A DNA stretch of 64,000 bases from Tilletiopsis washingtonensis (Eukaryota > Basidiomycota > Exobasidiomycetes > Entylomatales), in the NCBI RefSeq assembly GCF_003144115.1, contig NW_020312026.1, positions 140,999 through 204,998 on the forward strand. The letters run 5' to 3'. The position numbers and the translations under genes were made by a program. The stretch's first letter is position 1, and each line of letters starts with the position of its first letter. Positions 22,109 through 32,810 of this stretch are shown piece after piece. The notes beneath the pieces are model-generated. The model searched no databases. It saw only the letters and a program-made list of their open reading frames with translations, and had not been told where the DNA came from.

Positions 22109-23404
22109 ATGTCGGCAATGGAGCTCAACGGCGGCAGTGTGCTCGCCATGGTCGGCGAGAACTGCGTCGCCATCGCGTCGGACCTGCGTCTCGGCCAGCA
22201 GGCGCTGACGCTCTCGTGCGCGCACGACAAGGTCTTCCGCATCACCGACCGCTGCTACCTCGGCATGCCCGGCCTGGCGTCGGACACCGAGACGCTGCGC
22301 CAGCGCTTCCGCTACCGCACAAAGATGTACGAGCTCAAGGAGGAGCGCGAGATTGAGCCCGAGACGTTTGCACACCTCGTCAGCAGCACGCTGTACGAGA
22401 AGCGGTGAGTGCGCTGAGCGGGCTGGAGCTGGTGACGGCGGCCTCTGTGCCAGACGTACGCAACCGAGGCTGGATCTTCCACTTGCTCACCTTGACGCCT
22501 GCCAGGTTCGGGCCATACTTCATCGAGCCGGTCATCGCAGGCATCACCGGCCCGAACAGCTCAGAGCCGAACAAGCCTTTCATCGCAGCCGCCGATCTGA
22601 TCGGCTGCCTCAACTTTGCAAAGGACTTCGTCGTCGCAGGCACAGCTGTAAGTGATGCTGCGCGAGGCGCCTGAGCCGTCCCCTGGCCGCTAGAGATCTC
22701 TTTGCACGGCCGGCTGACGCACCGCATGCTTCCAGAGCGACAAGCTCTTCGGCATGGCAGAAGGGTTGTGGGAGGAGGGTCTGGTGAGTCTGGCAGCCGT
22801 ACTCGCTTCGTATCGTCGGGTCTGTGCCGCACAGGTCCTCTTGACGGCGAAAGAGAGGGCAGAGACTGCCGCGGCGACGCAGGAAAGGGCGGTGGGCGCT
22901 CGAGCCGGCGTACGCCAGCCCTACGGTGCTTCTCACGTCGATTGCCATGCTCGCTGGAGGTCTTGAACCTTGCGGTCACTGCCGCCGCCGTGATGCTCCG
23001 CGAGCCCTGCGGTTCGCCTGATGTGCCAATTCTGGAGGCCGAGCACCGCCGCGTATCATGCCGCAGGTGCAGACAGCATCGCGGCCCGGTGTGCTCAGCT
23101 GCCGGCGCGTCTGCTCCATCGTCCGCCACTGTGGTCTTGGTCTTGCGTCACACAGCCAGCTATCGGTGCTGGACAGCAGGCTGATGCTCCGCCGCACCAC
23201 AGGGTCCGGACGAGCTCTTCGAGACGATCTCGCAAACACTGCTGGGTGCGCTCGAGCGCGATGCGCTGTCAGGATGGGGTGCCATCGTGCGCGTCATGTG
23301 AGTACGGTGCAGCGGCTGTGAGCCAATCGACACTGACGCACGTGCTTGTGTCTAGCACGCCGGACAAGGTCATCGAGCGGGTGCTGCGGTCGCGTCAGGA
23401 CTGA
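22109..23404 (+). CDS. PUP3: 20S proteasome subunit beta-3
   Basis: Five exons (22109-22404, 22506-22647, 22736-22783, 23203-23297, 23356-23404), 209 residues, the usual length. It aligns along its whole length with beta-3: [18 protein letters not shown] at the start, [38 protein letters not shown], the FETISQ helix, [12 protein letters not shown], and the RQD end typical of Pup3/PSMB3. Beta-3 is one of the non-catalytic beta subunits (no N-terminal Thr), and none is seen here. It builds the beta ring of the proteasome in nucleus and cytoplasm. Intron 3 (22784-23202) is 419 nt, far longer than the other introns. The junction GluGluGlyLeu|GlyProAsp is strongly supported by homologues. The ATG follows CCCAGC. 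Confidence 0.93.
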
Positions 23405-23654
23405 GGGGCGGAGAGACAATGACAGACTAATGACTGACTGCACCAGGACGGGGCGAGATGGCGAAATGGCAAGCGGGCATCATGAGGGAGGGCGCGTGGA
23501 CCTCGTACCAGCCAGGCGATGAACAGGCATGCTTGCGTTGCGATGAGAGAGCACGAGGGACAGGGTATGTATGGAAAGACAAGAACAGAAGGCGTGGAAG
23601 AGACCTGAGGGGCATGGCGGAGGATCCGCGAGCGCATTGAGGGACACAGGCAGT

Positions 23655-26600
23655 CTAGGCCAGGCCCAGTCTGGCCTTCAGGCTCGCGACGCCGGCGCCC
23701 ATCTGCGCCTTGGGCTGGCTGTGCTGCTGTGGCTTCTGCTCGACGCTGCAGTCGGGCGTTGGCGGCGCTGCTAGGCTAGGACTGCGTCCATCGGCCCAGT
23801 ATGCGCCGAGGCGAGGAAAGGCGACGCTGTTGACGCTCAGCTTCTCGTTTGCGGGAGCGGCCCAGCTCGGCGCCGCCAGGTGCCCAAGCGTCGGCGAGTC
23901 CGTGGCGCTCGGCGGTGCGAGAAAGTACGTGCCGCACCGGCCTGACGGGCGCGGAGGAGGTGAGGAGTGCGAGATGGCCGGAGAGGCGGCGAAGGCGCTG
24001 GGAGGGGCAGCGCAGGTGTTTGGAGAGGCAGCACAGGAGTCGGCTGCGTCAGCTTGCCAGAAGGCAGCGAGCAGACCGGCAGTCTCGGGCGCGAGCGCAT
24101 CGTCGGCGTCGATGCGTGGCCTGACGGACGCGCGGCGTGGCGAGAAGCCTTCGCGTGGCGTAGCAGGAGATGAGGTGGAACCGCTGCTCTCGCTGCTGCC
24201 GCTGCAGCTTGTGCCCGGGCGGCGCTGAGGCGGCGACAGGTAGGCAGGCTGCTGCTCCGTCTGCATCGGACTGTCGTCCGCGTAGAAGGCGCGCAGTACG
24301 GCAGCGTCATCTTGCGAGATCGCACCTGGCGTGGTGACGCTGGACATGCGGTAGTCCAGCAGCCTCGGCGTGCGAGGCGAACGGAGACTCGGACTGCTCA
24401 TCGGCGTCTCGTCCGAAGAGTCGAGGAACGCGTCCTCCTCGTCGCTTTGGGCTTCTGCGGCAGCCGCCGACGGTGCTTGTGCGTTCGAGAAGGCGTGCAG
24501 CGCCTCGACGTCGGAAGGCGATGCCGATGCGAGCGGCTGGCACTTGAGAGCAGCAAAGGAGGCGCTCGAGGCGAACAGTGTGGGGCTCGAGACCTGCATG
24601 GCTCGAGGCTCGTCGTGCGATGCTGCAAGTCGGTCATCCAGATGCTTGCGGCGCTTCGCTCCGAGGTTGATCGACGAGAATGCCCGCGAGATCGTGTGCG
24701 AGCGCTGAATCCCATCTGGTCCGTCGTCGCCGTCCTGCGAGGTACGCTGCCGTGTCGCTAGGTCACGCAGCGGTGCACTCGCTCGCCTTGCCAAAGAGCT
24801 GAGCTGCAGAGAGCTGCGCGAAGCAGCCGCCGGACGAGGAGCGTTCGCACGCTCGGCGGCTTGCGCTGCCGAGCGCTCGCTGCCGAGCTGCACCAGCGTG
24901 CTAGCGACGACGGCCAAGTCACCCATGGACACGTGTGGTCGGACAATGTCGATGCTCGGCGGCGTAAAGGTGCCGCTCGCCCACGCTGCGATGTGCGGAG
25001 TCGGCGGCGTCATACTCAGCGCGTTCTGCAAGGAGATGCCGTAGCGCTGCTCGACTGCCTCCATCTCAAAGTCCTCGGAGCCGTCAGAGTCGCACGCGGA
25101 GGTGCGGCGCGATGAAGCAGCGCTGATGACGAAGACCTCCGGACTCTCGACGCGCTCGGGATGCCGGCTGCTGACGCTCGTCTCCTGCGTGGCCTGACGC
25201 CGAAGAGACAACGACGAGGACGGACGAGCATTGCGAAGCAGCGAGGAGCGGACGCGACCCAGGATACGCGAAGGTCGCGGTCGAGGTGCACCGCAGAGTG
25301 CCATGCCTGCTGCGTCGATCGACGGCGCAATCGATGGCAGTCGAGGCCGCAGAGACGTCGAGTCGCGAGGCAGCACTGGTCCGGTGGCGTTGTGCACGAA
25401 GACCGAATCGGACGCATACGAGAGTCGCGGCTCCGCTGGCTCGCCATTGGCGTCCGTCATGCACTGACGCATCAGCTCGTCGATGGTAGAGGATCGCGGC
25501 CTCGTCGGCGAAGACAAAGCTGGCAAGTCTCGACCTCTCGAGTCGGTGCTGATTCGCAGCAGCTGCTCTGCGGTCCGCTTGCGCTTCGACTGCGCACCGT
25601 AGTCTGACACCTCGGCGGACGCTGCAAGCTTGCGATTGGCCGCCTCCTTACGCTCACGCTGTAGCATAGCAGAGGCATGCACAAGGGCATGCATGCGCTG
25701 TGCTACCAGCGGCACGTCTGGAGACTCCTGCTCATTGCGCTCGGTGCGCTCGTGCATGGGCGTGTCGTTTGCATCGCTGATGTCTGCCTCGGCACCGCGT
25801 TCCGGCGTCGGGACGGACATTGGGCGGGCCGACGGCCTCGTGCCAGCTTCGTTGCGGGGCGGTGCTGGCAGTGGCGCTTTCGGGTACGGCGCCTGAGCTG
25901 GCAGCGGACGAAAAGCGCGTCCAGCGACGGGTGAATCACCGGCAGAGCTGGCACTGAAGATACTTGGGTTGTAGCGGGCAGAGGGAGAAGGCGTCGTGTC
26001 TCTGCGGCGAGCAAGGAGGGAGCGACTTGCTGCACTGCTGCTGGCGGTAGAATAGGGCGAGGCTGCGAAGCGAGGAGGAGAGAGTGCGTCGAAGAATGGC
26101 TTGCCGGGCGAGACGCCATCGGCCGCAGCGGATACAGTCCGTAGCGACGGAGCCTTGACATGCACTGGCGACGAAAGGGCAGCGCCTCGCACGCTCCCTC
26201 GGTCCGGTGCGGACTGAAAGGGAGAGCCCAGCGCCAAGGCCGAGTTGAGATTGCGGCAAGTCTCGGGCAGGTGCATGGCTCGCACTTCGTCGAGGCGCAT
26301 CGGAGCGGGCGGAGTATGCGTTGCGAGTGGCCCGTTTTGACGGGCACGCCGAGCGGAGCGCGCAAGGAGCACGGCAGGCGAGACAGGCTCAGACTCCTCC
26401 CGCAGCGCCGAGAGTGCCCTGCGTCGACTGGCAAACTCGACCGGCTGAGACTTGGGCGAGACGGAGGGCGAGGCGGTGGGCGTCACGTCTGACTCGTCCT
26501 CCGAGGTGGAGCGGTCTGAAGAGCTGTGGCTTGACGTAGGAAGCGTCGATGCAGACTCGCGCATCTTCGAAGCGCTGCCGCCCTGCGGAAAGCGCCAGTC

Positions 26601-26963
26601 GGACTTGGCCATGCCCATGCTCCGTGCCGAAGTGGACGGCGCAAAGACATCGAGAAAGCCCATGCCCGAGGTGATGCAGTCCACGCAAGCTGCATCACTG
26701 CACCTGCCTGCGCCTCGAGTCTGGCACGGACTGTGCTGTGCGGCCGGAAAGAGCGGCATGGCAGGCAGCACCTCGGAAAGAGAGGTGCGCACCGACCAGC
26801 CCGATGTGTCGCTGCCGCTCGGCGAGGCCTGCACGCCAGCGTGCACGGGCGAGCCAGCGAGCGAGACCTCGAACGAGGGAGAGCTGCGCAGAGGGAGCGC
26901 CTGCAGGAAGGACGACTGCCGGCGGGGAACGGAGGGAGCGCTGCTGCTGTGCGACTTGGGCAT
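23655..26963 (-). CDS. large Ser/Pro-rich protein of unknown function
   Basis: One uninterrupted frame of 1,102 codons; I recognise no domain. It is rich in Ser, Pro and Ala with many SP/TP sites (possible proline-directed phosphorylation), and seems disordered throughout. Short basic clusters (SKRKRTAEQL near 460, AKRRKHLDD near 770) could be nuclear signals. There is no membrane segment or signal peptide. Sections with more defined composition are EDFEMEAVEQRYGISLQNAL (about 640-660) and DDAAVLRAFYADDSPMQ. The frame is supported by length, absence of stops over 3.3 kb and Ser codon variety rather than simple GC repeats. The start at 26963 (MPKSHSSS) is the first Met of the frame. It is convergent with PUP3, with 250 nt between stops. 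A cell-cycle or signalling scaffold is possible but purely speculative. Confidence 0.7.
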   Translation of the reverse strand: MPKSHSSSAPSVPRRQSSFLQALPLRSSPSFEVSLAGSPVHAGVQASPSGSDTSGWSVRTSLSEVLPAMPLFPAAQHSPCQTRGAGRCSDAACVDCITSGMGFLDVFAPSTSARSMGMAKSDWRFPQGGSASKMRESASTLPTSSHSSSDRSTSEDESDVTPTASPSVSPKSQPVEFASRRRALSALREESEPVSPAVLLARSARRARQNGPLATHTPPAPMRLDEVRAMHLPETCRNLNSALALGSPFQSAPDRGSVRGAALSSPVHVKAPSLRTVSAAADGVSPGKPFFDALSPPRFAASPYSTASSSAASRSLLARRRDTTPSPSARYNPSIFSASSAGDSPVAGRAFRPLPAQAPYPKAPLPAPPRNEAGTRPSARPMSVPTPERGAEADISDANDTPMHERTERNEQESPDVPLVAQRMHALVHASAMLQRERKEAANRKLAASAEVSDYGAQSKRKRTAEQLLRISTDSRGRDLPALSSPTRPRSSTIDELMRQCMTDANGEPAEPRLSYASDSVFVHNATGPVLPRDSTSLRPRLPSIAPSIDAAGMALCGAPRPRPSRILGRVRSSLLRNARPSSSLSLRRQATQETSVSSRHPERVESPEVFVISAASSRRTSACDSDGSEDFEMEAVEQRYGISLQNALSMTPPTPHIAAWASGTFTPPSIDIVRPHVSMGDLAVVASTLVQLGSERSAAQAAERANAPRPAAASRSSLQLSSLARRASAPLRDLATRQRTSQDGDDGPDGIQRSHTISRAFSSINLGAKRRKHLDDRLAASHDEPRAMQVSSPTLFASSASFAALKCQPLASASPSDVEALHAFSNAQAPSAAAAEAQSDEEDAFLDSSDETPMSSPSLRSPRTPRLLDYRMSSVTTPGAISQDDAAVLRAFYADDSPMQTEQQPAYLSPPQRRPGTSCSGSSESSGSTSSPATPREGFSPRRASVRPRIDADDALAPETAGLLAAFWQADAADSCAASPNTCAAPPSAFAASPAISHSSPPPRPSGRCGTYFLAPPSATDSPTLGHLAAPSWAAPANEKLSVNSVAFPRLGAYWADGRSPSLAAPPTPDCSVEQKPQQHSQPKAQMGAGVASLKARLGLA

Positions 26964-29094
26964 TGCCGCGAGGCAAGCGGGAATGCTGCGGCGAGCGTCC
27001 TAGAGGGCGGATAGCTAAGGGATGGGCGTGCGGAGCTGATTGAGGAGGAGAAGAGCAGCAGGTGAATGTCGCGAACGCAGGCGTCCGTCGAGGAGGCTCG
27101 CTATTTGAGGGACTGTGCTGCCCCGTCCACCAGCGCCGGCGCCGTCCTCGCAGCGGCAGCGCCCGACGGACGCTTGCGGCCATCACGCATCGTTGCCCTG
27201 CAGCTGCAGCGCCGCAGCATCGTCCAGGGGCACCTCGGCGTGCATGCTCGCACAGGGGCAAGCAGCAGCCGCAGCAAGCAGCAAGGTACAGTCTCGAGGT
27301 GCACCCGCTCGGTTCGTCCTGCTGGAGGAGAGGCGGCTGCGGCGATGGCGGTGCGACGCCGGCGCAAGCAAGGCGCCTCCTGAACGCGCGGCCGCTGCAG
27401 GCGAGCCGTTGCGCGACGTATGCGCGCGCCCACAGCTGCGCCCTCACCCTGCGCGGGCGAGCAAGATCAAGCAAGCTCAGACCGCGGATGTCGTGTCTGC
27501 GAAGGCGTTGCTTGGTTGCCGAGAGCGAGTGTAGAGCCGGCGCTCGGAGCGAAGCGTGGACTAGAGCTCGAAGATGGACGGTGTGGAGGAAGGAGATGAA
27601 GAGGGTGCGGTGCTGCTGCGGCGCGGGAGGTGCCCGTGCCGCACCCGGACGCGCCGCGCGAGGCTCTGACCCTCGGCTTGCTCGCTTCACTACCTCCACC
27701 TGAGACGCAAGGCAGAGCAGCATCCCCTCCGCTCTCGTCTCTTCAAGGAAACCGATGCTACTGGGTGCATTCTGGACGGCCGAGTCTCTCTTCTCTGGCG
27801 CCTGCGGCCTGCGCAGCACCGTGCCTCGCGCGTGGGAGCGGTGCTCGGACGCCGAGACTCGCTGGCGAGACATCGCACGCTGCCGCAGCGGGTGCAGACA
27901 GATGTGATGCGATGAAAGAGGCTGGCTGCTGCAGCTGGCTGCTGCAGCAGCACAAGTACCGACGGGCGACGCGATGCGGAGCAACGCCAACTCGACTGCT
28001 ACAAGACTCGGCTCGCTGCAGTCTGCGTGGGAGCCAACGTCGCGCCAGGCGCTCGTTCCTGCGCCGCGTTGTCCATCTCACAAGTCGAGGCAGTCGTCGC
28101 AGTCGGTCCTGCACCTGATGCTGGACCCTCGCAAGCCAAGTCTGATTGCAGCATGCAGCGCTGAGTTGGGGGAGGCGTGCAAGCCTTGAAGGGAGGGTGT
28201 GCTGCGGGCTGTGCGCGCCGGCGCGGTTGCCTCCAGCGCGCGGCGCAGGGGCTTCGGCGCATGCGGCGGCCGTTGGGCCTGGCGCGCGTGGAGCACGGCA
28301 TGGCCTCGCAGCGCATCCCATGCAGCTGCCAACTGCACCCTGCGTGCTGATGCCGAGATGCGGCACAGAGTCCCGAGCCGAGTGATCAAAAGGACGGTGT
28401 CGGGTGCTGAGCCGCATCTCGGGATCGCTGCTGCTGCTGCTTGGCAAGGCCGGCCGGAGACCTCCCGCACGGGTGCTGGCTGGCAGAGCCGAGCCATGCC
28501 GCTGCCGCAAGAGTAAGAGTACAGAGACCAGAGTGCTCGAGATGCTGCGCGCAGGCCCTCATGCGCAGTGCTGCCGCTCTCGGAGCACAGCGCCGCAGAC
28601 GTGCCCAGCTGCTGATCAGCAGCATGCAGATCTCGCTGCGGCGCTGTGCTTGGCTCGGGGCTCGTTCGAGGGCGGAGGCGAGGCGACCTCTGCGGTGTGC
28701 CAGCGCGTCGGGCCGAGTGCGGCGCGGCGCCGCGTCCGCTTGCGGCGGCCAGCTGGCGCGCGGCGCGCCTCACGTGCGGGCGGCGTGCCTGGCGCGCTAG
28801 CCTCGAGGCGCGCCCTCGGCGCCCTCGGCACCCCTTCCAGCTGCTGCCTCGACCTTCCCGGCCACTCGGACCCCCACACTTTCTCTCTCCCTCGCCGCTG
28901 CACTCGCAGCCTGCGCATCACTTTCGCCGCAGCTGCTTCACCTTGCTGCTGCTAGGAGACGTGCCCGCTTGTAGAGATCTCGTCGCGCGCCGACAGTCTC
29001 GCCAGAGAGGCGCGCACGTCCCTTCTCCAGCAGCTCGGGCCTCGTCGCCAGCGCCGCGCGCAGAGAGCTCAGAGATCGACCGCAGCACCCAAAG
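26964..29094. other. long divergent intergenic region
   Basis: 2.1 kb separating the Ser/Pro-rich gene (leftward) from the ZRG17-like gene (rightward). Long GC-driven frames occur on both strands but none carries a family motif. The last 150 nt are rich in short Ser/Gln-type repeats. No gene or RNA recognised. Confidence 0.45.
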
Positions 29095-32000
29095 ATGCCA
29101 GCAGAGGCAGCTGCATCTCTCTCCTCATCGCCGCCAAGCACCTCTCCAGCACCCTCCGCTCAGCAGAGCAGCAGCAGCAACAGCGTGCGCCGCCATCGCT
29201 CCGTGCGCTCCCTCACGCGCGACTACGACAGCAGCGTCACCTCCAGCTCCACCACCTCGTCGCTCGCACCGCCCTCGCCCGCAGACGGCAACGGCAGCGG
29301 CAGCAGCAGCGCCGGCAACAGTCCACGCAGCCGCAGCGGCGCCCTCGTCTCGCCCGACGGCTCTCCGCGCGCCGCGCGCGGGCACCGGCGCCGCTCCAGC
29401 GTGCTTCTCGCCAGCGCCACGTATCCCTCGACACTGCAAGGCGACGCACCTGTGCCTCGTCCACGCACCTGCTCTGGCTCCAGTCTGACTCCCGAGGAGC
29501 TGCGCGCCGCCAAGAGCAGCATCGCAGGCATTGCCAGCGCCGCCTATCCCAGCTCGTACGCCGGCTCGTCGGCCTCGAGCTCCGCCAGCCCCACCAGCAC
29601 CAAGATGCCGCTGCCTGCACCGCCGGCGCGCGACCCGCCCGCCTCGGCGCCTGCAGCCTCGACCGGCTCGCCGCGTCGTAGCGCAGAGCGCACCACCACG
29701 ACGCCCGTGATGAAGCCGCGCGAGCTGCCGTCGCTCGCCGTGCACATCCAGGCCGCCACGCCGCTGAGCAGCAGCTTCTCTGACGTCGTCGGAGCAGGGC
29801 CCAGCGAGGCAGCGGCGCAAGAGGAGGAGGAGTACGAGGATCTCGACACGTTCGACTCTACCTCGTCGCTGCCGCCGCTGGCCTCCGGCGGAGCTGCCAA
29901 CGGCGTCAGTGATGCGGCACTGGCGGCCATGACGCCGGCCGAGCGGCGCGAGCACAGCCGCAAGCATAGCACTGTGCACGCACGCAACCTCAGCGTCTTC
30001 TTCCCGCGGCCTGGCTCGGAGCAAGAGGCCGAGGCAGACCGCGCTGCGGCAGCGGCCAACTTTGGCCGCGGCGGTGCGCCCGTCTCTGCTGGCGCATCGA
30101 GTTCGGAAGACTCGCTGCTGCCGACGCCAACTGAGGGCAGCACAGGCGCCGGTCTGAGTCCCAGCCGCAGCCGACGCGGCCATCATCGCCGTCACAGCGT
30201 CATGGACTCGCGCAACGTCGACGCTGCCGCCGCCTCTTCTGCCCTGGCAGGTGGGCCCAGTACGCCGCGCAAGGGTCTTGGCGTGCAAGGTTTCAATGGC
30301 TCCAATCCTTCGCTCCTCTCGCCTCACTCGCCACACGTCGATCCGCTCTCCTACTTCCCGCCCGAAGGCTCTCCCTCCTCGCCTCTCAAGCCCCTCACTC
30401 CCGTGCTCGGCGCACAGGCCTTCAAGTCAGCCAAGCAAGAGCGACGCGTCATTTCGTCGCTGCCGCGCTCTGATCGTCCGCTCATGCTCTTTGCAGCGGC
30501 GCACTTTGCGCTCGGCGCCGCGCTCTGGGTGGCGGGACAGAGTGGAGATTCGCTGGCTATTGGCGGCCTCGGCTACCTTGTCGTCTTTGATGCGCTGGGC
30601 GAGCTCTGCGAGATCGGTGGACGATGGGTCAAGGATTGGCACCGCGAGGCGGCGGCAGGCGAGGGCAAGGTGTACGCGTGAGTTGCTCTGCCAGACGAGC
30701 AGGCCCGCGCAGCACCCCACTGACGCATCGTGCTGGTCTGCAGACCACAGCGCATGGAGACGCTGCTGCATTTCGTGCAGTCCATCTACCTCGTCTTTGC
30801 CTCGATCTACGTGCTCAAAGAGTCCATTGAGCATGCGCTGCTCGAGGGCAGCGACGAGGTGCACATCGAGGATGACGCGGGGCTCGTGCTGCCTACTGGT
30901 CTGCTGCTGGCGGCGACGGCCTTCGGCGTCTTCAGCAGTCTCGTGCTGCATAACCATGCCAAGCTTGTTGCTGGTCAGTCGTGCACTCGGACTTTGTCAC
31001 GGCACTCTCGCTCACCTTCCTTTGCCTCAGCTTGTGGCATCTCTACCGCGGCATCAGAAGCACAGTCCGGCCGTCCCCGCCGCGGTCACGGTCGATCCAA
31101 CTCCGTGCTGGTCGACCCCACGACGCTTGCCGGTCCGTTTCTGCACCTCCTCTCCAACCCATTCAGCCTCACCGTCCTCTTCTTCACCGCGGCCCTCACG
31201 TTTGCCAGCATCGTCATGCCGCCTTTCCAGGTCGCTGCGCTTGACAAGGTGCTCGCTGGTCTCGAGAGCGCAGCGATGATCTACGTCGCTTGGCCCGCGA
31301 GCAAGGCGCTGGGCCTTGTGCTCCTGCAGACCGCACCGCCGACGTGGCAGACGCAGAGTGTGCAGCTGCGGCACACGATGCGGACAGTGAGTGGCAGTCA
31401 CACACCTGAAGCGCGTTGACGGGACGCTGATCGAAGCGCATTGCAGATCGAGGAGCACCCACTCGTCACCTATGTGGCGCCGCCGCACCTGTGGCAGCTC
31501 ACGCCGCCTACGTCCGCGATCATCGCCTCCAGCAACGGCGTTCTCGGCTCCCTGCCAGCCTCTGGCTCTCGTCGCGGTTCCGCCTCTGCAGGCAGTGGCG
31601 GTACGCGCGCCGCAAAGGCCGCAGCACTCGTAGCGACGATGCGCATCTTCCTGCGCGCCGATGCCGACGATGCCGATGTCCTCGACGTCACGAGATGGGC
31701 CTGGCAGCTGGCGGCGCCGGCTCTGGGAGCGGGCGCGGGCCTGAGAGCGGGAGAGTCGATGCGAGGCAGCCTGAGAGCGGGAGAGTTGGTGATTGAGTGC
31801 CGAAGAGAGGGCGTGCAGGAGCACTACGAAAAGGTGCACAAGGTGCACGAGCGCGGAGGATGCACAGGCCATGACCACGGAGGCCACGATCACTCGCACG
31901 ACCATGGCCACTCGCACGACCACGTGGACTCGCACGACCACGGCCATTCGCACGACGATCACTCGCACAGCCACTCGCACGGTCACTCCTCTCACGGGCA

Positions 32001-32292
32001 CGCCAAGCACGACCACTCGTCGCACGACCACGCCTCGCACTCCCACTCGCACGACCACTCCTCGCACGCGCACTCGCACGACGCTGGCCATGCAGCGACA
32101 GCGGGCCACACGCATGGCCGCCATGCGCACGCCTCGCATGAGCATTCGCACGACCATTCGTCGCACAGCCACGCGCATGGCTCGCACGATCATTCGCACG
32201 ACCACTCTGCTGGCCATGCGGCGACGAAGGGCCACGCGTCGCACTCGCACGACCACGCCCACGCCCACGCAGGGCACTCGCACCACCACTGA
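29095..32292 (+). CDS. ZRG17: ZRG17-like cation diffusion facilitator (zinc) subunit with His-rich tail
   Basis: Four exons (29095-30677, 30744-30973, 31031-31386, 31447-32292), 1,004 residues; intron 2 is 57 nt and in frame, so a 1,023-residue form is possible. Residues 1-450 are disordered and Ser-rich, with the family's conserved patch RKHSTVHARNLSVFFPRPGS near 295. From about 455 come CDF membrane helices (RPLMLFAAAHFALGAALW, GYLVVFDALGEL, METLLHFVQSIYLVF, then a pair after 740 equivalents), and a cytosolic region (VRIFLRAD-like block near 790). The last 142 residues contain nearly 60 His as HDHSHDH repeats. Yeast Zrg17 pairs with Msc2 (fission yeast Cis4) to move zinc into the ER/secretory pathway. 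The HxxxD metal-site pairs of active CDF helices 2 and 5 are not visible, which fits Zrg17 as the non-transporting partner. The His tail probably binds zinc on the cytosolic side. Confidence 0.82.
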
Positions 32293-32810
32293 GCGAAGCC
32301 AAGCGAGCGACGCTGGCAACGACCCTCTCCTCCTGTCACCCTCTCCTGGTCTCTCTCCGCCTCCATGCTTGCTCCTGCCCCGCGCGTGTCTTTCGCCTCC
32401 GTGCAAGCCATTCTCCTGTCAGACCACGCGCGTGAGACCATATGTGTGCAATTGTAGAGGACCGGTGACGTTGTATGCGCGAGGCGCTGCTCAACGAGCA
32501 AGGCCGTGCGATGGAGCGGGGAACGAGACGCGCCTGCGCAAGGCGCGCGCGGAGAGACGACGAGCAGTCTGAGTATAGAGGCTAAGGTGACGCAGACCTG
32601 GGCGCCGAGGGGCGAGGGATATGAGAAATAGAGCGGCGCGAGCGATGCGGAGTGAGTTCCGGGGAGAGGACGGGGGAGCGAGCGAGAGAGGAGGCTTCAA
32701 TGACGCGGCGGGAACGGGAGAGGACGAGTGCTAGGGAGGGACCAGGAAGGGAGAGGGAAGAGGTCGTCCGGTGACTGTGCGATGCTGTGCGTGCGGAGAG
32801 GCCTCCTCGC
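32293..32810. other. convergent intergenic region
   Basis: 518 nt between the stops of the ZRG17-like and transcription-factor genes. Purine-rich toward 32640-32760 (many GAGAGG runs). Should contain both 3' ends; no gene recognised. Confidence 0.45.

Noticed and set aside
26695-27990. 431-codon minus-strand frame
   Set aside because: Partly overlaps the Ser/Pro-rich gene in another frame and has GC-driven composition without motifs.
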